From the NCBI RefSeq assembly GCF_000718135.1, contig NZ_JOEM01000014.1:124001-188000 (forward strand): 64,000 bases of DNA, read 5' to 3'. A program made the position numbers and the translations under genes. Source of the stretch: Streptomyces cyaneofuscatus. Its GTDB lineage: Bacteria; Actinomycetota; Actinomycetes; Streptomycetales; Streptomycetaceae. The notes below the pieces were generated by a model. That model was given only the letters and a program-made list of their open reading frames with translations. It was not told the DNA's origin and searched no databases. Shown here in pieces: positions 56,226-64,000 of the stretch (its first letter is position 1; every line of letters starts with the position of its first letter).

Positions 56226-57332
56226 GTGGGGTCGTACGAGGGGAAGACTGGGCCCATGACGAGGACACCGTCCGCCGTGGCGCGGGCCCTGGAGCGGATC
56301 GCGCGGCTGGACCCGGCGCTCAGCGCGTTCACCGAGGCGTGGCCGGAGGAAGCTCTCGCCCGTGAGCCCGGAGCACTCCGACTCCCCTTGCGCGGGCTGC
56401 CCTTCGCCGTGAAGGGGCCCTCCGGCATCCGCTCGTACGCCGCCCGCCGGCTGATCGCGGCGGGCGGGGTCCCGGTCGGCGCGACCTCCGTACCCGGGCC
56501 CGGCAGCTACTGGCAGACCTGGGGGCAGGGCGCCCACGGCCGTACGGTCAACCCGTGGCGGGCGGACCGGACGCCCGGCGGTTCGTCGGCGGGCTCGGCG
56601 GTCGCGGTGGCGGCGGGGATGGTGGAGCTGGCGACGGGCAGCGACGGGGCCGGGTCGGTGCGCATCCCGGCCGCCTGGTGCGGGGCGTTCGGGCTGAAGA
56701 CGACGAACGGGCTGCTCCCCTCCCCCGACCGGTCAGGGCTCGCGTCGGCGGGGGTGCTGGCCCGGTCGGCGGCGGGCGCGGAGCGCTACCTCCGCCATGT
56801 GCTGGACGGGTACGAGGAGCCGGCCACCCCTTCGCTGCCCCTGCCTGCCGTGTACAGCGAGGACCTGGGGTTCGCGGACGTGGACCCGGAGGTGGCGGGC
56901 GTCGTCCGGGCTGCGGTGGACCGGCTGGTCGCGGCCGGGACCGTATGCCTGGTGGACGCCGACTGCGCGCTGCTCGACCCGGTACGGGCCTGGCAGGCGG
57001 TGCGGGGCGGGTCGCCCGGGGACCCGGAAGCGGTCGCCGTCCGGCGGGGCAACGACGAGCGGCTGGACGACGTCTTCGCGGCCGCGCCCCTGCTGCTGAC
57101 CCCGGCCACGCCGAACCGGCCACATGGGCACGAGGGCCCGGGCGCCCTCTACTCCACCGCCCTGACCTGGGCGTTCAACCTGAGCGGGCACCCGGCGGCC
57201 AGCCTGCCCGCCGGATTCACCGGGGACGGCTGCCCGGTGGGGCTCCAGCTGGTCGCGGCGCGCGGGGCGGACGTCTCGCTGCTCGGAATGGCCCGCGCGG
57301 TGGAGAACTCCCTGCCTACCGTGCGGCCATGA
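56226..57332 (+). CDS. Amidase-signature family enzyme, short form
   Basis: The protein (368 residues from GTG 56226; 358 from ATG 56256) has the Ser-cisSer-Lys triad of amidase-signature hydrolases: Lys in PFAVKGP, the cis-Ser in [14 protein letters not shown], and the nucleophile in [13 protein letters not shown]. It is about 100 residues shorter than typical members; the segment after the catalytic Lys is missing some 30 residues, and the C-terminal half is reduced. GTG 56226 has GAGGAG seven bases upstream. It starts four bases after the PBP gene and overlaps the next gene by ATGA. Substrate unknown. Confidence 0.82.
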   Translation: MGSYEGKTGPMTRTPSAVARALERIARLDPALSAFTEAWPEEALAREPGALRLPLRGLPFAVKGPSGIRSYAARRLIAAGGVPVGATSVPGPGSYWQTWGQGAHGRTVNPWRADRTPGGSSAGSAVAVAAGMVELATGSDGAGSVRIPAAWCGAFGLKTTNGLLPSPDRSGLASAGVLARSAAGAERYLRHVLDGYEEPATPSLPLPAVYSEDLGFADVDPEVAGVVRAAVDRLVAAGTVCLVDADCALLDPVRAWQAVRGGSPGDPEAVAVRRGNDERLDDVFAAAPLLLTPATPNRPHGHEGPGALYSTALTWAFNLSGHPAASLPAGFTGDGCPVGLQLVAARGADVSLLGMARAVENSLPTVRP

Positions 57333-57832
57333 CCTTCATGGAGACGGAAACAGGCGGCGAGACGGAAACAGGCGGCGGACGGCACGAGTTGGCGCAGGTG
57401 AACATCGCCCGGCTCAGATTCCCGCTGGATTCACCGGGGTTGAAGGACTTCGTCGACGGGCTCGACCCGGTGAACGCGGTCGCCGACCAGGCGGAAGGGT
57501 TCGTGTGGCGGCTGCGCTCCGAATCCGGGAACGCCACGGACGTCCCGGTCTTCGGGGACGCCTGGTTGATCGTGAACATGTCGGTGTGGCGGGACGCCGA
57601 AGCGCTCACGGCCTTCATGTACGCCGGGCAGCACCGGGAGCTGCTGCGCCGGCGCCGTGAGTGGTTCGAGCAGGTCCGGGAGGCGATGACCGCCCTGTGG
57701 TGGGTGCCCTCGGGGGAACGCCCGACGGTCGCGGACGCCGAGGAGCGCCTGCTGCACCTGCGCGAACACGGCCCGACGGAGCGGGCGTTCACCCTGCGCA
57801 CCCGCTTCCCGGCACCGGCCGGGGTGCGCTGA
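57329..57832 (+). CDS. DUF3291-like protein
   Basis: The 167-residue product has the DUF3291 pattern: [31 protein letters not shown], then [16 protein letters not shown] and [18 protein letters not shown]. The family resembles dimeric alpha-beta barrel proteins; function is unknown. The start ATG overlaps the amidase stop. The first ~17 residues contain a duplicated ETETGG, from an 18-base tandem repeat (57341-57376), which is absent from the conserved family core. Confidence 0.82.
   Translation: MTFMETETGGETETGGGRHELAQVNIARLRFPLDSPGLKDFVDGLDPVNAVADQAEGFVWRLRSESGNATDVPVFGDAWLIVNMSVWRDAEALTAFMYAGQHRELLRRRREWFEQVREAMTALWWVPSGERPTVADAEERLLHLREHGPTERAFTLRTRFPAPAGVR
57341..57376. repeat. 18-base tandem duplication at a gene start
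   Basis: GAGACGGAAACAGGCGGC is repeated exactly twice, adding six codons to the N-terminus of the DUF3291-like protein. Being in frame and near the start, its copy number could vary between strains without breaking the gene. Confidence 0.8.
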
Positions 57833-57855
57833 GCCGAGCGGGCGGGCCGGCCGGG

Positions 57856-57886
57856 GGGGCCGGGGTAGGGGCCGCCCCCCGGCCCC
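57856..57886. terminator. GC-rich hairpin between convergent genes
   Basis: GGGGCCGGGG (57856-57865) pairs with CCCCGGCCCC (57877-57886). It is the only structure in the 90-base gap between the DUF3291-like gene and the Pro-rich membrane protein gene and may terminate both. Confidence 0.6.
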
Positions 57887-57922
57887 GGCCTTGGTCCCGG
57901 CCTTGGACCCGACCCCGGCCGG

Positions 57923-58813
57923 TCAGCCGATCGGCTGGCGGATCTCCTCGCGGACCTTGGCGGTCTCCACGGCGGCCGCCTCCAGGTCGATCGCCGAGGG
58001 GTCCTTGAGGGCGGTCTCGGCACGGATGATGCCCACGGACACCCCCGTGTTGTCGTCGCCCCAGGCGCACATCGGGATGTTGGCCTTGATGCCGCTCTTG
58101 ACCGACTGGAGCACCTGGCACTCCATCGTGATGTCGAATCCGGCGGGGGTGAACTTCTTCGGCGGTACGACGACGGTCGCGCCGTCCCCGGCGGCCCCGC
58201 CGTCCATCATCTTGCCCGTCATCACGTCCGGGCTGGTGAACCGCCCGTACATCCCGGAGATCACCAGGGCACCGCCGTCGGCCGAGCTGTACTGCCCCAC
58301 GACGGCCCGCGCGTCCCGGACGGTGGGGTCGTACATCTTCTCGATCTTCTTGCCCTCGGTCGACGAGAGGTCCTGGGCCAGGGTGAACTCGCCGTCCAGC
58401 AGCTTCTGTTCCAGGACGAGCTTGTACTCGGCGTCCGGGAACGCCGCGTCGGCGGTCCTCCCGACCACCTGGGAGACCCCGAAGGCGATCCCGCCCGCCA
58501 GCACCACCGCACCGGCCACGATGCCGACGATCAGCCCGGTCCGCTTCTTCCGCGGCGGCTGCGCCCCCGGCCCCTGCGGCGGCCAGCCGGCCGCGCCCGG
58601 ACCGCCCCCGCCGGGTATGCCGGGCTGCTGCTGCCCCCACCCGGGCTGCCCCCAGCCGCCACCCTGCTGGGGCGGGGCCGGAGGCTGCTGCGGGTAGCCG
58701 TAGGGCGGCTGTTGCGGCACCCCGGGAGCGGCGGCCGGCGGGCCGTAGGGGTTCTGCTGCGGGTGCGGGGGCGGGCCGTACGGGCCCTGCGGCGGCTGAG
58801 GCGGGGTGGTCAT
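57923..58813 (-). CDS. Membrane-anchored protein with Pro/Gln/Gly-rich cytoplasmic tail
   Basis: The 296-residue protein has a Pro/Gln/Gly/Tyr-rich N-terminal ~85 residues (PQQPPYGYPQQPPAPPQQ-like). A KKR stop, a single membrane helix (about 92-115) and a ~180-residue extracytoplasmic domain with one potential disulfide (MECQVLQ and IPMCAWGDD) follow. ATG 58813 precedes the Pro-rich part; the frame continues upstream into antisense of the neighbouring hydrolase gene without support. It belongs to a common but uncharacterised type of Streptomyces surface proteins. Function unknown. Confidence 0.75.
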   Translation of the reverse strand: MTTPPQPPQGPYGPPPHPQQNPYGPPAAAPGVPQQPPYGYPQQPPAPPQQGGGWGQPGWGQQQPGIPGGGGPGAAGWPPQGPGAQPPRKKRTGLIVGIVAGAVVLAGGIAFGVSQVVGRTADAAFPDAEYKLVLEQKLLDGEFTLAQDLSSTEGKKIEKMYDPTVRDARAVVGQYSSADGGALVISGMYGRFTSPDVMTGKMMDGGAAGDGATVVVPPKKFTPAGFDITMECQVLQSVKSGIKANIPMCAWGDDNTGVSVGIIRAETALKDPSAIDLEAAAVETAKVREEIRQPIG

Positions 58814-58928
58814 GCGCTCACGGTACGACACGTTTGCGAACGGAATTTCGACGCGGCGGATATCGGTACCGGGCCGGGACAAACTCCCCCCGTCGGCGGG
58901 ATGCCCGACGGCTCCCTCCCACCCCGGC

Positions 58929-59834
58929 TCACCCCAACGGCTCGCGCCTGCGCAGCCATTCCTCCGGCGCCCCGGCCGTCCCGGTCGCCGCCCCGACCAC
59001 CCCGCCGGTGATGGCACAGGTGGTGTCCACGTCCCCGAACCCCTCGGCCGTCGCCCAGAGCGCCGCCTCCAGGTCGCCCGGGTGGCGGGCCGCGGTCCAC
59101 AGCGCGAAGGGCACGGTGTCGTCGGCCCGGATGCGCTGCCCGTTGCCGAGGAGGTCTGCGGCCCGCCACGGTTCGGTGGTGAACGGGGTCTCCGCGGCGC
59201 GCCGCACTCCGTCCCGTACCGGCCCCTCGGGCGTCCGGTCCGCGACGGCCTCCAGGGTGAACTCGCCCCGCGCCGACAGCGCCGCCGCCACGGCCACCGC
59301 CACCGCGCCCGCGATCCCGTCCGGGTGGGCGTGGGTGACGGCGGCGGAGAGGACGGCCTGCTCCGCGACCCGGTCCAGGTCCTCGTGGAAGCGGGCACCG
59401 AGCGGGGCGACCCGCATCGCAGCACCGTTGCCGAGGCTGCCGCCGTCGAAGAGCCCGGGGGCCAGGGTGCGCCAGTCGGCCGGGGCGACGAGGAGCTGGG
59501 GCAGCAGGAGATGCATGCCGTGCCCGTAGCCGCGGGCCTGATCGGCGTCGAAGGCGAGGGCGTAGCAGAGGGCCAGGTGGTCCTGGTCGACGAGGCCGCG
59601 CTCGTCGAGGGAGCGGTGCAGGGCGAGCGCCAGGGCCGTGTCGTCGGTCCAGTGCCAGAGGGGCTCCTGCGGGGTGCGCCGGGCCCGGATCTCGTGCGCG
59701 GCCTGCTGACGTTCCCGGAAGAGGGGGAACCAGCGCTCCCCGAAGGCGTCGCCGAGCGCGAGCGCTTCGAGGCTGCGGCGGGCGGCCGCGCGTCCGGCGG
59801 CGGTGGCGGGGGCGGAGGACGGGTTGGTCGTCAT
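58929..59834 (-). CDS. ADP-ribosylglycohydrolase family protein
   Basis: The 301-residue protein has the paired metal-binding Asp motifs of DraG/ARH hydrolases: HWTDDTALALAL in the N-terminal half and GDVDTTCAITGG near the C-terminus, with GNGAAMRVAPLG between. These enzymes remove ADP-ribose from proteins or nucleic acids. ATG 59834 gives the family length; the frame could extend upstream 27 residues. It is divergent to the repeat-peptide cassette. Confidence 0.9.
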   Translation of the reverse strand: MTTNPSSAPATAAGRAAARRSLEALALGDAFGERWFPLFRERQQAAHEIRARRTPQEPLWHWTDDTALALALHRSLDERGLVDQDHLALCYALAFDADQARGYGHGMHLLLPQLLVAPADWRTLAPGLFDGGSLGNGAAMRVAPLGARFHEDLDRVAEQAVLSAAVTHAHPDGIAGAVAVAVAAALSARGEFTLEAVADRTPEGPVRDGVRRAAETPFTTEPWRAADLLGNGQRIRADDTVPFALWTAARHPGDLEAALWATAEGFGDVDTTCAITGGVVGAATGTAGAPEEWLRRREPLG

Positions 59835-60207
59835 ACCGGCATCGTGCCGCCGGAGCCCGTCGGCGTACATCGAATATCGACGACAGGCAGCGGATTTCAG
59901 CGGCACCGAGACCACGCGGCGATCACGAGGTGCGAGCCTGCCGGAAATCCCTCACACTGCGCACCGGCCCTTTCCCGGACGACGCCCATGTGGCGAATGC
60001 CTTCCATGGGACTTTTCGCTGTTCAGTGCCCGGTCAATGGCTGATCGATGGCTGATCGATGGCTGGTCGGCGGTGAATTCCGGCCCCTTCACCCCGTTCC
60101 CACGCATTCCCCGCGCTCGAATCGTTGCTTTCGCCCGGCGGCGATACGGTGATTACGGGCTTCGCCCACGGAGCCCGGTCTCATGTCATTTGCTCAGAGG
60201 AGGAATT
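59835..60207. other. Divergent control region before the repeat-peptide gene
   Basis: These 373 bases hold no convincing gene. They contain three tandem 11-base repeats (60037-60069) and an AT-richer stretch near 60150-60205. The ribosome-binding site AGAGGAGGAATT stands directly before the next gene. No consensus -35/-10 was identified. Confidence 0.5.
60037..60069. repeat. Three tandem 11-base repeats (ATGGCTGATCG)
   Basis: Two exact copies and a third with one change (GATCG to GGTCG) lie head to tail, 139 bases before the repeat-peptide gene. The 11-base period matches one helical turn, so an operator array is possible. Confidence 0.75.
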
Positions 60208-60519
60208 ATGGCCAACCCCGAGCAGGACCCGAACCAGCAGGAGGGCCCCGCGGACGGCGGCGCGGCCGGCTCCCCCGGTGTCCACGACGGCGGAGCCGAC
60301 GGTGGCGCTGACGGCGGGGCCGAAGGACCGGCGGACGGCGGCGCGGCCGGCACCCCGGGCGTCCACGACGGTGGAGCCGACGGCGGCGCGGACGGCGGGG
60401 CCGAAGGTCCGGCCGACGGCGGCGCGGCCGGCACCCCGGGCGTTCATGACGGCGGAGCCGACGGAGGTGCGGACGGCGGAGCGGACGGCGGAGCGGGCCA
60501 GTCCGGCAGCCGCTCTTGA
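60208..60519 (+). CDS. Gly/Asp/Ala-rich three-repeat peptide, possible oxygenase substrate
   Basis: ATG 60208 has a perfect AGGAGGA five bases upstream. The 103-residue product has an 11-residue leader-like start (MANPEQDPNQQ), then three 27-residue repeats (EGPADGGAAGTPGVHDGG + ADGGADGGA; positions 12-38, 39-65 and 66-92) and the tail DGGAGQSGSRS after a fourth ADGG. There is no Cys, Lys, aromatic residue or signal peptide; each repeat has one His, in G-V-H-D-G-G. The stop overlaps the start of the JmjC gene (TTGA). The repeat layout and coupling suggest a modified-peptide substrate. It could also be a disordered acidic protein of another role. Confidence 0.75.
   Translation: MANPEQDPNQQEGPADGGAAGSPGVHDGGADGGADGGAEGPADGGAAGTPGVHDGGADGGADGGAEGPADGGAAGTPGVHDGGADGGADGGADGGAGQSGSRS
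60241..60483 (+). repeat. Three 81-base in-frame tandem repeats
   Basis: Units at 60241-60321, 60322-60402 and 60403-60483 encode near-identical 27-residue segments. Differences are mostly at third codon positions; one Ser/Thr change is seen. Synonymous drift between copies suggests that selection keeps the peptide repeat rather than a very recent DNA duplication. Confidence 0.92.
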
Positions 60520-61721
60520 GCACGTCCCGAACCACGCTCCAGGACGTCGGCGCCGCACCGGGCGCCGGGGTCCTGGAGACACGTCTGGCCGGGCTGAGCG
60601 CGGAAGAGTTCGCCCGTGACATCTGGGCCCGGAAGCCGCTGCTCACCCGCCGCGCGAGCGACTTCTCCGACCTGTTCTCCGCGGAGGCCGTGGATGAGCT
60701 GATCTCGCGTCGCGGCCTGCGTACGCCCTTCCTCCGCGTCGCCAAGGACGGTTCCACCCTTCCCGAGTCGACGTTCACCTCGTCGGCCGGCGCCGGCGCC
60801 ACCATCGCCGACCAGCTCGACGACACGGCGCTGTGGCGGGCGTTCGCCGACGGCGCCACGCTCGTGCTCCAGGCGCTCCAGCGCACCTGGGGGCCGGTGG
60901 GCGAGTTCGGTGCCCGGCTGAGCGCGGAGCTGGGGCATCCGGTGCAGGCCAACGCCTATGTCACCCCGCCGCAGAGCCGGGGGTTCGACGCCCATTACGA
61001 CGTGCACGACGTGTTCGTCGTACAGATCGGGGGAACGAAGCGCTGGCTCGTCCACGAGCCCGTACACCCCGATCCGCTGCGCGACCAGCCCTGGACCGAC
61101 CACCGCTCCGCCGTCGCCGAGGCCGCGCGGGGCGCCGCCCACCTCGATACCGTGCTGGAGCCCGGCGACGTCCTCTATCTGCCCCGGGGCTGGCTGCACG
61201 CCGCCGAGGCGCAGGGCGGGGTCTCCGTCCACCTGACGCTGGGGATCCACACCTGGACCCGGTACGCGCTGGCCGAGCAGCTCGCGCAGGCGGCCCTCGC
61301 CGCACTGCGCGACGATCCCCGGATGCGGAGCACCCTGCCGGTGGGGGTGGACGGCCCGGACGGCGAGCTCGGCATGGTCCGCGAGCGGCTCCTCGCCGCC
61401 GTCGCCGAGGCCGACTCCGCCCCGCTCTTCCACCGGGCCCGGCGCGGGCAGGGCCGCCCCGCACCGCTGGGGCCGCTGGCCCAGCTCGCCACCGTCGACG
61501 GCCTCGGTCCGGACACGCCCGTACGGCTCCGCGCGGCGCTGGAGGCGCGCCTGGAGGGCTCGCGCCTGACCACGCGCGTCGGGTGGCTGGACTTCTCCGA
61601 GGCCGACCTGGCGTCCGTGTCCCGGCTGCTCGACGGCGAGGCCCGCGCCGCCGGTGAGCTCGGCGTCGCGCTCGTCGGACGGCTGCTGCGCGCGGGCGTG
61701 CTCGTGCCCGCCGGAGAGTGA
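60516..61721 (+). CDS. JmjC/cupin-type 2-oxoglutarate Fe(II) oxygenase (ribosomal-oxygenase-like)
   Basis: The 401-residue protein has the cupin_4/JmjC core of the YcfD/NO66/MINA53 class: the iron triad H160-Y-D162 in AHYDVHDVF and H228 in YLPRGWLHAA, with the oxoglutarate Lys in GGTKRWLVHEP. The fold is followed by a C-terminal winged-helix-like part (about 290-400). Relatives hydroxylate His or Arg in ribosomal proteins. Here TTG 60516 overlaps the stop of a repeat peptide that offers one His and several Asp per repeat, so that peptide is a likely substrate. No strong ribosome-binding site of its own is seen; translation may depend on coupling. Confidence 0.9.
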   Translation: MSTSRTTLQDVGAAPGAGVLETRLAGLSAEEFARDIWARKPLLTRRASDFSDLFSAEAVDELISRRGLRTPFLRVAKDGSTLPESTFTSSAGAGATIADQLDDTALWRAFADGATLVLQALQRTWGPVGEFGARLSAELGHPVQANAYVTPPQSRGFDAHYDVHDVFVVQIGGTKRWLVHEPVHPDPLRDQPWTDHRSAVAEAARGAAHLDTVLEPGDVLYLPRGWLHAAEAQGGVSVHLTLGIHTWTRYALAEQLAQAALAALRDDPRMRSTLPVGVDGPDGELGMVRERLLAAVAEADSAPLFHRARRGQGRPAPLGPLAQLATVDGLGPDTPVRLRAALEARLEGSRLTTRVGWLDFSEADLASVSRLLDGEARAAGELGVALVGRLLRAGVLVPAGE

Positions 61722-61770
61722 CCGGGCCGCGGTGACCACACCGGAGAGTGACCACACCGCGGTGACCACG
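61711..61770. repeat. 30-base tandem duplication at the JmjC/Suc-Fer junction
   Basis: CCGGAGAGTGACC...CCGCGGTGACCAC occurs twice back to back (61711-61740 and 61741-61770) with four differences. The first copy holds the JmjC stop; both copies hold a GTG in the frame of the next gene, giving it two possible starts (61732 and 61762). Confidence 0.85.
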
Positions 61771-62712
61771 ACGGGACGGTTCTTCTGCGCGGACGCCGCC
61801 CGGACGCGCGGCGACTCGATCGTCGGCACGGCACCGCACGGCACCGCCTGGGTGCTGATCGAGTACCGGGGCGGCTGGCCGGCCGACGGCTTCGACGGCC
61901 TCGACCTGGAGCCGGAGACCAAGGCGCTCGTGTTCGCCGCCGCCCGAGCGGCGCGGGCCCGCGTACTCCTGGTGCGGCGCCACGGCCGCACCATGCCTCA
62001 GGGCCCCCCGCGCTGGGCCGTCCTGCGCTACGACGCCACCGGCGCCCACCGCCAGCACTGGGGCACCTGGGGGCGTGACGAGGACCTGGCACAGATCGTG
62101 GATGCCCTGGGCACGCCCGGGGAGCCCGGCGGCCGGCCCGTCGTCCTGGTCTGCGCCCACGGTCTCCACGACGCCTGCTGTGCCGTGCGCGGGCGGCCCG
62201 TGGCCCGCGCCCTGAGCGAGCGCCGGCCGGACCTGGTGTGGGAGTGCACGCATGTGGGCGGTGACCGGTTCGCCGCCAACGTCGTCGTCGTGCCCGACGG
62301 CGTCTACTACGGGAACCTCGATGCCGGATCGGCCGTGACGGCGGTCGAGGAGCACCTGGCCGGCCGTATCCGCGCCGAGCACCTGCGCGGGTACACCGAC
62401 CTGTTCCCGCCGCAGCAGGCCGCCGTCGCGGCCGTACTCGACCGCTTCGGCCCGGCGGGCCGGCACGACTACGCGGTCGCCCGGACGTTCCGCGACGACG
62501 ACGGCTGGCAGATCCGCGTCACGGGCCCCCCGCCGGGCCCGGCCGCCGCCGACGGAGAGGCCAGGGTCGAGGCCGAGGCAGGCGGAGAGGCCGAGATCGC
62601 GATCGACGTCGAGGTGCGGGCCCGGCGCACACCGCAGCGCCAACTGACCTGCCGGGGCCCGGCGACGAGTTCGGCCGTGGTCTACGAAGCCGTCTCGGTC
62701 CGGCAGGGCTGA
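61732..62712 (+). CDS. Sucrase/ferredoxin-like (Suc-Fer) family iron-sulfur protein
   Basis: The protein (326 residues from GTG 61732; 316 from GTG 61762) has the thioredoxin-like [2Fe-2S] ferredoxin pattern. An early FFCADAARTRGDSIVGTA is followed by VLVCAHGLHDACCAVRGRPVARAL with three clustered Cys, and CTHVGGDRFAANVVVVPDGVYYG with a conserved His. It may supply electrons. Placed right after a JmjC oxygenase, a role as reductant for that enzyme is plausible but unproven. The C-terminal ~90 residues are Glu/Ala-rich then form a last strand domain. Confidence 0.85.
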   Translation: MTTPESDHTAVTTTGRFFCADAARTRGDSIVGTAPHGTAWVLIEYRGGWPADGFDGLDLEPETKALVFAAARAARARVLLVRRHGRTMPQGPPRWAVLRYDATGAHRQHWGTWGRDEDLAQIVDALGTPGEPGGRPVVLVCAHGLHDACCAVRGRPVARALSERRPDLVWECTHVGGDRFAANVVVVPDGVYYGNLDAGSAVTAVEEHLAGRIRAEHLRGYTDLFPPQQAAVAAVLDRFGPAGRHDYAVARTFRDDDGWQIRVTGPPPGPAAADGEARVEAEAGGEAEIAIDVEVRARRTPQRQLTCRGPATSSAVVYEAVSVRQG

Positions 62713-62737
62713 CGGAGCGCCTGGGCGGACAGAGCCC

Positions 62738-63859
62738 TCAGGCAGCCTCCTTCCCCTCCCCGAGCCCTTCCCCGATCGCCTCCGCGACCTCCGCCACCCG
62801 GGCCCCCTCCTCGGCGGCGAAGCGTTCGCGGTCCAGCTCCTCGGCTATCTCCTCGTCCTGGGACATCAGCAGGTCCAGGTTGGAGTCACCGAGTTCGAGG
62901 ACGCCCATGTCGACGTACGCCTTCTGGAGCCGGGGGCCCCACAGGCCGATGTCCTTGACGCACGGCACGATCCGGCTGAACAGCAGCTTGCGGAAGAGCT
63001 GGAGGAACTCGGAGTGCTCCGAGAGGTCCTTCGCCTCCTGCTTGCCGATGCCGAAGTTCTCCAGGACCTCGACCCCGCTGAGCCGGTCGCGCATCAGGTA
63101 GCAGCCCTCGATGACGAACTCCTCGCGCTCGCGCAGTTCGGCGTCGCTGAGCTGCTTGTAGTAGTCGCGCAGCGCCATCCGCCCGAAGGCGACGTGCCGG
63201 GCCTCGTCCTGCATGACGTACGCGAGGATCTGCTTCGGCAGCGGCTTGGTGGTGGTGTCGCGGATCATCCCGAAGGCGGCGAGTGCCAGGCCTTCTATGA
63301 GGACCTGCATCCCGAGGTACGGCATGTCCCAGCGGGAGTCGCGCAGGGTGTCGCCGAGCAGCCCCTGGAGGTTGTCGTTGACCGGGTAGAGCATGCCGAT
63401 CTTCTCGTGGAGGAAGCGGCCGTAGATCTCCGCGTGCCGGGCCTCGTCCATGGTCTGGGTGGCGGAGTAGAACTTGGCGTCCAGGTCGGGGACGGACTCC
63501 ACGATCCTGGCCGCGCAGACCATCGCGCCCTGCTCGCCGTGGAGGAACTGGCTGAACTGCCAGGAGGTGTAGTGCTTGCGCAGCTCGCCCCGGTCCTTCT
63601 CCGTCATCTTCGCCCAGTGCGGGGTGCCGTACAGCGTCAGCGCCTCGTCGGGGGTGCCGAGCGGGTCGGTGGGGTCGACCTCCAGCGACCAGTCGATGCG
63701 CTTGTTGCCGTCCCACTGCTTGTCCTTGCCCTTCTGGTAGAGGGCGAGGAGGCGTTCGCGGCCGTCGTCGTAGTCCCAGCTGAACCGGGCCGCTCCGGTG
63801 GCGGGGACCTGCCAGAGCGGTTCGGAGGGCGGGGTGGTGTAGAGGTCATGAGTGGACAC
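62738..63859 (-). CDS. Ferritin-like di-iron protein
   Basis: The 373-residue protein has a four-helix di-iron core: Glu in FLHGEQGAMVCAARI, the first DEARHAEIYGRFL, Glu in LIEGLALAAFG, and the second QDEARHVAFGRMAL. The two E-x-x-H motifs plus two single Glu are the ligand set of ferritin-like oxygenases and desaturases. Partners such as a ferredoxin are not adjacent on the same strand, but the Suc-Fer gene converges just beside it (25 bases). GTG 63859 has AAGGAG six bases upstream. A Glu/Ala-rich tail ends the protein. It probably oxidises a fatty acyl or amine substrate; which is unknown. Confidence 0.85.
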   Translation of the reverse strand: MSTHDLYTTPPSEPLWQVPATGAARFSWDYDDGRERLLALYQKGKDKQWDGNKRIDWSLEVDPTDPLGTPDEALTLYGTPHWAKMTEKDRGELRKHYTSWQFSQFLHGEQGAMVCAARIVESVPDLDAKFYSATQTMDEARHAEIYGRFLHEKIGMLYPVNDNLQGLLGDTLRDSRWDMPYLGMQVLIEGLALAAFGMIRDTTTKPLPKQILAYVMQDEARHVAFGRMALRDYYKQLSDAELREREEFVIEGCYLMRDRLSGVEVLENFGIGKQEAKDLSEHSEFLQLFRKLLFSRIVPCVKDIGLWGPRLQKAYVDMGVLELGDSNLDLLMSQDEEIAEELDRERFAAEEGARVAEVAEAIGEGLGEGKEAA

Positions 63860-63875
63860 GGACGGCTCCTTCGCC

Positions 63876-63904
63876 TCGACTGACTCGGCTAATCGACTGA
63901 CTCG
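63876..63904 (-). promoter_or_regulatory. 12-base direct repeat upstream of the ferritin-like gene
   Basis: TCGACTGACTCG occurs at 63876-63887 and 63893-63904, 17 bases apart, between the start codon and a possible minus-strand -35 (TTGCCA, 63912-63917). It is a likely regulator site for this gene. Confidence 0.5.
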
Positions 63905-64000
63905 AACGGCTTGGCAACTCCTGACAAGTTCCGTGACAGCGGAGGAAGTTGGGCGCGTACGCCGATCGCCTCCCCTCGCAGGTTCACACGTTGGTAGACG

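Noticed and set aside
60241..60483. CRISPR-like array
   Set aside because: The 81-base units are in frame, coding and contiguous with no unique spacers; they are protein repeats.

Overview
The window is high-GC actinobacterial DNA. Codon use, frequent GTG/TTG starts, and gene content and order all point to a Streptomyces chromosome, most likely the conserved central core. The core gene order matches what I remember of S. coelicolor; that comparison is from memory, not from a search.

Layout: 1-5.8 kb holds the end of an ABC-2 permease, a cobalamin adenosyltransferase, a membrane protein, and a chitinase module: sensor kinase, response regulator and secreted CBM2-FnIII-GH18 chitinase with a direct-repeat promoter. 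5.8-14.2 kb is the minus-strand ATP synthase operon atpIBEFHAGDC followed by a DUF2550 gene. A Rex-like site lies upstream of atpI and hairpins lie between atpD and atpC. 14.5-25.7 kb runs on the minus strand: a small secreted Lys-rich protein in lower-GC DNA, a WecA-type transferase, glyA, a Ser-substituted LMW-PTP-like protein, Sua5, prmC, prfA, rpmE, an LCP protein and rho. 26-32.8 kb is the Asp-family amino-acid cluster (thrB, thrC, hom, lysA) with a non-catalytic ArgS-like gene and a single-domain response regulator. A tRNA-Arg(CCG) at 32.96 kb marks the start of a more variable region.

33-43.7 kb is accessory in character. An HNH endonuclease with a probable phosphorothioate-binding domain stands divergent to a STAND (NB-ARC-TPR) protein whose N-terminus carries a RHIM/BASS-like amyloid motif. 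Next come a TagF-like protein with a hypothetical partner, and a large BTAD-NB-ARC-TPR regulator. 42-50.4 kb holds a membrane protein and Ser/Thr kinase convergent pair, divergent Ku and LigD-polymerase genes (NHEJ), and a HEAT-repeat protein coupled to a zinc-ribbon protein. 50.5-57.8 kb holds a lipoprotein with an orphan sensor kinase, an SH3 secreted protein, a SEDS/class B PBP pair, an amidase and a DUF3291-like protein. 58-64 kb holds a membrane-anchored protein, an ADP-ribosylglycohydrolase, a ferritin-like di-iron protein, and a three-gene cassette: a three-repeat Gly/Asp/Ala peptide with a perfect Shine-Dalgarno, a translationally coupled JmjC oxygenase, and a Suc-Fer-like iron-sulfur protein.

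The best candidates for something undescribed are that repeat-peptide/JmjC/Suc-Fer cassette and the endonuclease/STAND pair beside the tRNA. Functions are inferred from motifs read by eye; no database search was possible.
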